A DNA stretch of 5,331 bases from contig CAAFXX010000473.1 of the NCBI GenBank assembly GCA_900767075.1, positions 1 through 5,331 of the forward strand, written 5' to 3'. Every line of letters begins with the position of its first letter. Position 1 is the stretch's first letter. Below the pieces are notes generated by a model. It did not search any database, was not told the DNA's origin, and worked only from the letters and a program-made list of their open reading frames with translations. The position numbers and the translations under genes are program-made. This document shows positions 1-5,331 of this stretch, piece by piece. This stretch comes from Bacteroidales bacterium (GTDB lineage Bacteria > Bacteroidota > Bacteroidia > Bacteroidales > Muribaculaceae).

Positions 1-2303
1 TCGGCGCCATGGTCTACGGCAATCCCGCCCAGGAGCAGATCCAGCTCAACGAAGAGACCATCTGGGCAGGACGTCCGAACAACAATGCAAATCCGGAGGC
101 TCTGGAATGGATTCCCAAAATCAGGCAGCTGGTATTTGAAGGGAAATACAAGGAGGCTCAGGATATGGCTACCGCCCATGTCAAGTCGAAGACCAACCAG
201 GGCATGCCTTTCCAGCCGTTCGGCGACCTCCGTATCTCGTTCCCGGGACATTCGCGTTATACGGACTATTATCGCGAACTGAGTCTTGACTCCGCCAAGA
301 CAGTCGTGAAATACAAAGTCGACGGCGTGACCTACACACGCGAGACGTTCTCCTCTTTCCCCGACAATGTGGTGATAACGCGAATCACTGCCGACAAGCC
401 AGGCAAAGTCACTTTCAATGCATTTATGACATCGCCTCATTCCGATGTGATGACCGACACCGGCAAGGACGAGATAGCCCTCGACGGCATCACCTCGAAT
501 CATGAAGGACTGAAAGGCAAGGTAGAGTTCGACGGAAGGACCCGCGTCCTCGCCAAGGGTGGCAATGTGTCGGCACGCGACGGAGTTATTTCCGTCGAGA
601 ATGCCGACGAGGCAACCCTCTACACTTCAATAGCGACCAATTTCAATAACTACAAGGATATAACGGGCGATGCAAAGGCTCGTGCCAAGGCTTATCTCGA
701 CAAAGCCGTCACGAAGCCTTACGCTCAGGCAAAGAGGGAACATTCCGATTTCTACGGCAAGCAGATAGGTTCTTCCGACCTCTATCTTGGTCCGGACCTT
801 TATGCCGATGTCCCGACAGACAAACGCATCGAGCGCTTTGCAGAGACGCACGACAATCATCTCGTGGCGGATTACTACAAATTCGGACGTTATCTGCTCG
901 TGAGCAGCTCGCAGCCCGGAAACCAGCCGCCAAACCTGCAGGGAATATGGAACGACAAGATGTTCCCCAGCTGGGACAGCAAGTACACCTGCAACATCAA
1001 TCTCGAAATGAATTACTGGCCTTCGGAGGTGACGAACCTGACCCACCTCAACGAGCCTTTGTTCAAGCTCATCAAGGAGGTGGCTGAGACCGGTGCGGAG
1101 ACCGCCAAGACAATGTATGGCGCTCCCGGATGGGTGCTCCATCACAATACGGATATCTGGCGTGTGACGGGCGCAATCGACAACGCTCCATCGGGAATGT
1201 GGATGAGCGGCGGCGCATGGCTCATGCATCACATCTGGGACCATTATCTCTACACAGGCGATAAGGAATTCCTACGTGAATATTATCCGATAATGAAGGG
1301 CGCGGTTGAATTCTTTGACGCCACCATGGTGAAGGACCCGCGTTCGGGAATGCTTGTGGTGTGTCCCTCGAATTCTCCGGAGAATGCTCCTAAAGGTCGA
1401 GGCGCGACTACCGACGGAGGTGTTACCATGGATAATCAACTTGTGACGGAGCTTTGGAACAACACGGCTGCCGCTGCCGACATTCTCGGCATCGACAAAG
1501 AATTCGCCGATCGCCTGCGCTTGCGTGTAAAGGAGATTTCCCCTATGCGTATCGGACACTGGGGGCAGCTTCAGGAATGGCAGGAAGACCTTGACAATCC
1601 TGAGGACAACCATCGCCACGTCTCTCATCTCTACGGCATGTACCCCGGCAATCAGATCTCACCTTACCGCACTCCGGAACTCTTCGATGCAGCGCGCACG
1701 TCGCTCATCCACCGCGGAGACCCCTCCACGGGCTGGAGCATGGGCTGGAAAGTCTGCCTTTGGGCACGTCTGCTCGACGGCGACCATGCATACAAGCTGA
1801 TCACCGACCAGCTGACACTCGTGCGCAACGAGAAGAAGAAGGGTGGTACATATCCCAATTTCTTCGACGCGCATCCGCCGTTCCAGATCGACGGTAACTT
1901 CGGATGTACGGCAGGTATCGCCGAAATGCTCATGCAGAGCCACGACGGATTCATCTATCTCCTGCCCGCATTGCCGAAAGTATGGCGCGACGGTGAAATC
2001 AAAGGACTTCGCGCACGCGGAGGTTTCGAAATCGACATTACATGGAAGAACGGCAAGATCGAGAAGGCGACTATCACGTCGACACGCGGCGGCAACTGCC
2101 GTCTGCGCTCCAACACCCCTCTGAGAGGAGCCGGACTTAAAGGCGCGAAGGGAGAGAATACCAACGATCTCTTCAGACTCGATGAAACACGTAAGCCGAT
2201 AATCAACGCATCGGCAAAACTCAATCCGACAGGTGTCGGCAAGAGCTATCTGTATGACCTTCCCACAAAAGCGGGACAAACCTATACAATCTATTCAAGA
2301 TAA
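1..2303 (+). CDS. GH95 glycoside hydrolase, predicted alpha-L-galactosidase (or alpha-L-fucosidase), 5' partial
   Basis: An inverting exo-enzyme that removes terminal alpha-L-galactose or alpha-L-fucose. Residues are counted from the Met at position 9, but this is an internal Met: the frame is open to the window edge (Gly-Ala precede it), and GAMVYG followed by QIQLNEETIWAG is the usual family start after an LGNGRLG-like stretch. The signal peptide and roughly the first tens of residues are therefore missing. Visible parts are an N-terminal beta-domain (about 1-250), an (alpha/alpha)6 catalytic barrel (about 260-645) and a C-terminal beta-domain (about 650-764). NLQGIWND, KYTCNINLEMNYWPSE, SPEN, HRHVSHLYG and QIDGNFG are all present. 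By comparison with Bifidobacterium AfcA, N329 and N331 are the catalytic asparagines, E458 the acid and D628 the Asn-activating residue; all are intact. Thr327 occupies the position where fucosidases carry His, favouring L-galactose. There is no frameshift. The stop overlaps the next start, so the two genes are co-transcribed. Family is near certain; substrate is inferred. Confidence 0.95.
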   Translation, partial: GAMVYGNPAQEQIQLNEETIWAGRPNNNANPEALEWIPKIRQLVFEGKYKEAQDMATAHVKSKTNQGMPFQPFGDLRISFPGHSRYTDYYRELSLDSAKTVVKYKVDGVTYTRETFSSFPDNVVITRITADKPGKVTFNAFMTSPHSDVMTDTGKDEIALDGITSNHEGLKGKVEFDGRTRVLAKGGNVSARDGVISVENADEATLYTSIATNFNNYKDITGDAKARAKAYLDKAVTKPYAQAKREHSDFYGKQIGSSDLYLGPDLYADVPTDKRIERFAETHDNHLVADYYKFGRYLLVSSSQPGNQPPNLQGIWNDKMFPSWDSKYTCNINLEMNYWPSEVTNLTHLNEPLFKLIKEVAETGAETAKTMYGAPGWVLHHNTDIWRVTGAIDNAPSGMWMSGGAWLMHHIWDHYLYTGDKEFLREYYPIMKGAVEFFDATMVKDPRSGMLVVCPSNSPENAPKGRGATTDGGVTMDNQLVTELWNNTAAAADILGIDKEFADRLRLRVKEISPMRIGHWGQLQEWQEDLDNPEDNHRHVSHLYGMYPGNQISPYRTPELFDAARTSLIHRGDPSTGWSMGWKVCLWARLLDGDHAYKLITDQLTLVRNEKKKGGTYPNFFDAHPPFQIDGNFGCTAGIAEMLMQSHDGFIYLLPALPKVWRDGEIKGLRARGGFEIDITWKNGKIEKATITSTRGGNCRLRSNTPLRGAGLKGAKGENTNDLFRLDETRKPIINASAKLNPTGVGKSYLYDLPTKAGQTYTIYSR

Positions 2304-2305
2304 TG
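2301..2305 (+). promoter_or_regulatory. TAATG stop/start overlap joining GH95 and GH140-type genes
   Basis: The TAA of the GH95 gene (2301-2303) shares its last A with the ATG of the next gene (2303-2305). There is no Shine-Dalgarno-like purine run at a useful distance upstream, so re-initiation by the terminating ribosome is plausible and would link the output of the two enzymes. A second in-frame ATG at 2309 could also serve; it would shorten the signal peptide by only two residues. The overlap is seen directly; the coupling is inferred. Confidence 0.7.
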
Positions 2306-2368
2306 AAAATGAAAAGAATCAGCATATTACTCTGCCTTCTGTTATCGGCAGCAACAGTTATCTTCGCT
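2303..2368 (+). other. Signal peptide of the GH140-type enzyme (type I, predicted)
   Basis: The N-terminus has a basic n-region (K2, K4, R5), a hydrophobic core (about residues 6-20) and a predicted cut after Ala22 (VIFA|QDPEK), an A|Q junction common in Bacteroidales. Cys11 lies inside the hydrophobic core and lacks a lipobox, so this is not a lipoprotein. A periplasmic location is therefore more likely than the cell surface. Confidence 0.8.
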
Positions 2369-3751
2369 CAGGATCCGGAGAAGAAAAGTTATAAACCTTG
2401 GGAGAACGGAAAGCTCCGTGTCTCTGAAAACGGCACATATCTCGAGCATGAGAACGGCAAGCCCTTCTTCTGGATGGGCGATACCGGCTGGCTCCTGCCC
2501 GAGAAGCTCGACCAGAGCGAGGCTGCATACTACCTTCAGGGCGCACGCGACGCCGGCTTCAACGTTGTTCAGGTTCAGACCATCAACGGCGTTCCCGCAA
2601 TGAACGTCTACGGTCAGTATTCACATCCCGACGGCTGGGATTTCTCGAAAATCAACAAGAAGGGAGTTTATGGCTACTGGGACCATATGGACTACATCAT
2701 CAAGCAGGCGGAGAAGAACGGTATCTATATCGCCATGGTGCCTATCTGGGGAGGTCTGGTGAAAGCCGGACTCATGAGCGTGAAGGATGCCCAGGCATAC
2801 GGTAAATTCCTCGCCGAGCGTTACAAGGATTCCCCCAACATCATCTGGTTCATGGGCGGCGACGTGAAGGGTGACATCAACCCCGATCAGTGGAACGCCA
2901 TGGCACATGCCATCAAGAGCATCGACAAGAACCACCTCATGAGCTACCATCCTTTCGGCCGCACATCGTCGACCAAATGGTTCCATAATGCGGACTGGCT
3001 TGACTTCAACATGTTCCAGAGCGGCCACCGCCGTTACGACCAGATCCGCGGCGACGGCGACCCCGCCGAGGCTGCTGTTGCAGAAGACAACTGGCGTTAC
3101 GTGGAGGAGGGTCTTTCGCGTACACCCCGCAAGCCCATCTTCGATGCCGAGCCTTCCTACGAAGAGATACCCCAGGGACTTCACGATCCCTCGCAGCCCT
3201 GGTGGAAAGCTCCCGATGTGCGCCGTTACGCATACTGGTCGGTTTTCGCCGGCTCGTTCGGTCACACATACGGTCACAACTCCATCATGCAGATGCTCAA
3301 GCCCGGTCAGCTTCCTGCCTACGGTGCCAAGAAGACCTGGATCGAGGCAATGAAGGATCCCGGCTACAACCAGATGAAGCATCTCAAGAACCTCATGCTG
3401 GCGTTCCCGTTCTTCGAGCGCGTGCCCGACCAGAGCATAATAGCCGGAGAGAACGGCAAGCGCTACGAGCGTCTCGCCGCTACCCGTGGCAACGACTATC
3501 TGCTGGTATACAACTACACCAACCGTCCGATGGAGATCGACCTCACCAAGATCTCGGGTGCCAAGAAGAACGTGTGGTGGTATTCACCCGTCGACGGATC
3601 GCTGCAGTATGCCGGCGAGTTCGACAGCAAGGTGACGCCTTTCCATTATGACGGCGGCCACGGTGCCGGCAACGACCGAGTGCTCATCGCAGTGGACTCT
3701 TCGAAAGACTACATCCACAAAGACTGGAAATCCCTTCCCACCAAGTATTGA
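2303..3751 (+). CDS. GH140-type (DUF4038) apiosidase-like glycoside hydrolase, secreted
   Basis: A complete 482-residue protein. After a signal peptide (about 1-22) comes a TIM-barrel catalytic domain of the DUF4038/apiosidase-like family (about 33-375), then a C-terminal beta-sandwich resembling the 'putative collagen-binding' domain of this family (about 385-470, with YLLVYNYTNRP and VWWYSPVDGS). GKPFFWMGDTGWLLPEKL (52-69) is the family hallmark. GGD at 185-187 and DAEPSYE at 281-287 lie at strand ends where the catalytic acids are expected. The founding GH140 enzyme, BT1012 of Bacteroides thetaiotaomicron, is recalled to use Asp187 and Glu284; here they would be Asp187 and Glu283. BT1012 cuts the apiose-galacturonic acid bond that anchors RG-II side chains. 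Length matches the family. Placement between a GH95 and a GH78 supports an RG-II role. DUF4038 is wider than GH140, so apiosidase activity is a strong inference rather than proven. Confidence 0.9.
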   Translation: MKMKRISILLCLLLSAATVIFAQDPEKKSYKPWENGKLRVSENGTYLEHENGKPFFWMGDTGWLLPEKLDQSEAAYYLQGARDAGFNVVQVQTINGVPAMNVYGQYSHPDGWDFSKINKKGVYGYWDHMDYIIKQAEKNGIYIAMVPIWGGLVKAGLMSVKDAQAYGKFLAERYKDSPNIIWFMGGDVKGDINPDQWNAMAHAIKSIDKNHLMSYHPFGRTSSTKWFHNADWLDFNMFQSGHRRYDQIRGDGDPAEAAVAEDNWRYVEEGLSRTPRKPIFDAEPSYEEIPQGLHDPSQPWWKAPDVRRYAYWSVFAGSFGHTYGHNSIMQMLKPGQLPAYGAKKTWIEAMKDPGYNQMKHLKNLMLAFPFFERVPDQSIIAGENGKRYERLAATRGNDYLLVYNYTNRPMEIDLTKISGAKKNVWWYSPVDGSLQYAGEFDSKVTPFHYDGGHGAGNDRVLIAVDSSKDYIHKDWKSLPTKY

Positions 3752-3782
3752 AATATCCCAGAGCGTAAGGCTCCCCTGATAA

Positions 3783-3822
3783 AAGCTGAGGCCGGTTTCT
3801 GAAGAAGATCCGGCCCCGGCTT
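3783..3822. terminator. Strong GC-rich intercistronic hairpin (terminator-like or RNA-processing element)
   Basis: Arms 3783-3795 and 3810-3822 pair over 13 positions with one G-T wobble (3787/3818) and one A-C mismatch (3789/3816). The inner six pairs, GGCCGG with CCGGCC, are perfect, and the loop is 14 bases. On the plus strand only TT follows the GC stem, then CCGC, so it lacks the U-run of a classic intrinsic terminator. On the minus strand the stem is followed by CTTTTAT, a better U-run, although no minus-strand gene is seen here. It fills the gap between GH140 and GH78 and may cause partial termination, protect the upstream mRNA 3' end, or mark a processing site. The hairpin is seen by hand pairing; its function is inferred. 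Confidence 0.5.
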
Positions 3823-3844
3823 CCGCATAAGTTGGCAAAGCTTC

Positions 3845-3859
3845 TAAAAACAACCCGAA
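3845..3859 (+). promoter_or_regulatory. A-rich leader before the GH78 start, no Shine-Dalgarno
   Basis: The 15 bases before the ATG are TAAAAACAACCCGAA. They contain five consecutive A's and no GGAGG-like sequence, which fits the A-rich, Shine-Dalgarno-independent initiation typical of Bacteroidota. The ATG at 3860 is the only start that gives a full signal peptide joined to the GH78 N-terminus, so this leader supports that start. Confidence 0.5.
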
Positions 3860-3931
3860 ATGCTAAAAAAACTCACTTTCATAATAGCGTCCCTGCTTGT
3901 CGGTTTCTCATATTCGCCCGGTGCGTCAGCC
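3860..3931 (+). other. Signal peptide of the GH78 enzyme (type I, predicted)
   Basis: MLKK gives a short basic n-region, residues 5-16 form the hydrophobic core, and GASA|AVNV (Ala22 and Ala24 at -3 and -1) is a good AXA cleavage site. There is no cysteine in this stretch, so this is not a lipoprotein; export to the periplasm is the simplest prediction. Confidence 0.8.
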
Positions 3932-5331
3932 GCGGTGAATGTCGGAACCCTCAAGACCGAGGGCATTGTGACCCCGCTCAACATAGAGAGCGAGCATCCG
4001 CGTCTCAGCTGGATCCTCACCTCTGACAAGGACGGCGTCGTCCAGAACACATATCATATTCTTGTGGCAACCTCGCCCGAACTTCTCGCCTCCGATAAAG
4101 GAGACCTCTGGGATTCCGGCGTGGTGAAATCCGACCAGTCCGTCTGGGTGCCCTATGCCGGCAAGGAACTTGCAGATAACCAGCGTTGCTATTGGAAGGT
4201 GAAGGTATCCACCTCACGCGGTGAATCCGACTGGAGCCCTGTTTCGGAATGGGGCATGGGTATCCGTGGCGAAGGACACTGGGGCGGTCGCTGGATCGGT
4301 TGGGAAGGTCCGTTCGAATGGGATGTGGAGGATTCTCACAGCCGGATGAGCTCCAGATACCTGCGTAAGGAATTCAAGACTGAGGACAAGCAGATCAAGC
4401 GTGCCACGGTCCATATTTCAGGTCTCGGTCTTTACGAGCTTTATATCAACGGCAAGAAGGTGAGCGACGACGTTCTTGCGCCCGCTCCGACCGATTATAG
4501 AAAGACGACTCTTTACAACTCCTATGACGTTACCGACCTTCTCCGCGGTGACGGCGCGGAGAACGCCGTCGGCGTGACGCTCGGCAACGGTCGTTTCTAT
4601 ACCATGCGCCAGAACTATAAGCCCTACAAGATTCCTACCTTCGGCTATCCCAAGATGCGCATGAACATGATTATCGAATATACCGACGGTTCGCGCCAGC
4701 GTGTAAACAGCGACGAGAAATGGAAACTCACGGCGCAGGGACCGATCCGCAGCAACAATGAATATGACGGCGAGGTCTACGACGCCAATCTCGATCTCGG
4801 AGCCTGGACACTTCCCGGCTACGATGACTCGGCATGGCTTAAGTCGCAGCGCGCGGAACTTCCGACAGGGACCCTCCGCCCCAACAAATCGCCCAACATG
4901 AAGGTGATGCGCACGCTCAAGCCGAAGTCAATCCGCAAGGTCGGCGACAAATATATCGTCGATTTCGGTCAGAATATGGCTGGATGGGCGCGCCTGAACA
5001 TTAACGGCGTGAACAAGGGTGATACCGTGACAATCCGCTACTCGGAGCGCCTGATGCCCGACAGCACAGCCATCGATGTGGAGAACCTGCGTCACGCTCA
5101 GAGCACCGACCGCTATATTGCTTCCGGCAAGGAGAAAGGTGAGGGCTGGAGTCCTAAATTTTCATACCACGGCTTCCAGTTCGTCGAGGTCGACGGTCTG
5201 AAGAAGCTCGGCGATGACGATATCGTAGCCGAATTCGTCTACGACGCCCTTCCCGATAACGGCTCCTTCAAGAGCTCCAACACCATTATGAACAAGATAT
5301 TCCATAACGCATGGTGGGGTGTGGCAAGCAA
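3860..5331 (+). CDS. GH78 alpha-L-rhamnosidase-like enzyme, 3' partial
   Basis: The frame is open from ATG 3860 to the window end (490 codons plus two bases), with no stop or frameshift. GH78 enzymes release terminal alpha-L-rhamnose by inversion. Domains in order: signal peptide (1-24); N-terminal Ig-like domain (about 27-135, with HPRLSWIL, YHILVATSPELL, GDLWDSG and QRCYWKV); Bac_rhamnosid_N domain (about 165-340, with RYLRKEF, LYELYINGKKV, LGNGRFY and NEYDGEVYDA); CBM67-like beta-sandwich (about 348-455, with DFGQNMAGWARL and YHGFQFVEV); then the start of the (alpha/alpha)6 catalytic barrel (GSFKSSNTIMNKIFHNAWWG from 468). The window ends before any catalytic Glu, so activity and fine specificity cannot be judged. 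Full GH78 proteins of this layout are usually about 900 residues or more, so close to half is missing. It lies 108 bases behind the GH140-type gene, on the same strand, and probably belongs to the same locus. A rhamnosidase fits RG-II or RG-I pectin. Confidence 0.95.
   Translation, partial: MLKKLTFIIASLLVGFSYSPGASAAVNVGTLKTEGIVTPLNIESEHPRLSWILTSDKDGVVQNTYHILVATSPELLASDKGDLWDSGVVKSDQSVWVPYAGKELADNQRCYWKVKVSTSRGESDWSPVSEWGMGIRGEGHWGGRWIGWEGPFEWDVEDSHSRMSSRYLRKEFKTEDKQIKRATVHISGLGLYELYINGKKVSDDVLAPAPTDYRKTTLYNSYDVTDLLRGDGAENAVGVTLGNGRFYTMRQNYKPYKIPTFGYPKMRMNMIIEYTDGSRQRVNSDEKWKLTAQGPIRSNNEYDGEVYDANLDLGAWTLPGYDDSAWLKSQRAELPTGTLRPNKSPNMKVMRTLKPKSIRKVGDKYIVDFGQNMAGWARLNINGVNKGDTVTIRYSERLMPDSTAIDVENLRHAQSTDRYIASGKEKGEGWSPKFSYHGFQFVEVDGLKKLGDDDIVAEFVYDALPDNGSFKSSNTIMNKIFHNAWWGVAS

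Noticed and set aside
9..11. ATG at position 9 as the start of the GH95 gene
   Set aside because: The frame is open to the window edge, and this Met sits in the conserved G-A-M-V-Y-G stretch that lies inside GH95 proteins. The gene is 5' truncated.
627..2279. Several antisense open frames of about 100-206 codons opposite GH95
   Set aside because: They overlap each other and a full-length GH95 reading frame with intact motifs; none has family-like sequence or its own initiation signal.
2621..3382. 253-codon antisense open frame opposite the GH140-type gene
   Set aside because: It lies wholly within a well-supported gene, its translation shows no recognisable domain, and such frames are expected from GC-rich codon bias on the opposite strand.
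3761..3773. Small inverted repeat GAGC-gtaag-GCTC just after the GH140 stop
   Set aside because: Only four base pairs; too short to support as a structure on its own beside the much stronger hairpin downstream.
3828..3835. TAAGTTGG as a Bacteroidota -7 promoter box (consensus TAnnTTTG) before GH78
   Set aside because: One of the six fixed positions is wrong and no TTG -33 element lies at the right distance upstream; a match this weak is expected by chance.
3832..4026. 64-codon plus-strand frame running into the GH78 gene in another frame
   Set aside because: It overlaps the GH78 signal peptide and N-terminal domain, which are clearly coding in the ATG 3860 frame, and its own product has no recognisable features.
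1..5331. A wholly new defence, mobile or regulatory system
   Set aside because: All long sequence stretches are accounted for by three known glycoside hydrolase families. No transposase, repeat array, integrase, toxin-antitoxin or sensor gene is visible.

Overview
The window is a fragment of a carbohydrate-degradation gene cluster, most likely from a gut-type member of the Bacteroidales (Bacteroidota). The evidence is three consecutive same-strand glycoside hydrolase genes of the kind found in polysaccharide utilization loci (PULs), a signal peptide ending in FA|Q, translation starts without a Shine-Dalgarno sequence and with A-rich leaders, and a close match to enzyme families characterised in Bacteroides. 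Hand-sampled lines give a GC content in the mid-50s percent. That is above Bacteroides thetaiotaomicron and fits genera such as those in Muribaculaceae or Alistipes, but the genus cannot be fixed from this window.

Layout: (1) 1-2303, a GH95 enzyme missing its N-terminus, with Thr at the position reported to separate alpha-L-galactosidases from alpha-L-fucosidases; (2) 2303-3751, a complete secreted GH140-type (DUF4038, apiosidase-like) enzyme whose ATG overlaps the GH95 stop by one base (TAATG); (3) 3752-3859, a 108-base intergenic gap with a strong GC-rich hairpin; (4) 3860-5331, a GH78 alpha-L-rhamnosidase-like gene cut by the window end just as its catalytic domain begins. There are no RNA genes, mobile elements, CRISPR arrays, SusC/SusD genes or regulators.

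Working together: L-galactose, apiose and L-rhamnose co-occur in side chain A of the plant pectin rhamnogalacturonan II (RG-II). A Thr-type GH95, a GH140 and a GH78 are the exo-acting activities expected for taking apart RG-II side chains. The best reading is therefore part of an RG-II PUL, with exported, probably periplasmic enzymes acting on imported oligosaccharides. The families are described; what deserves checking is their compact arrangement, the specificity residue in GH95, and the intercistronic hairpin.
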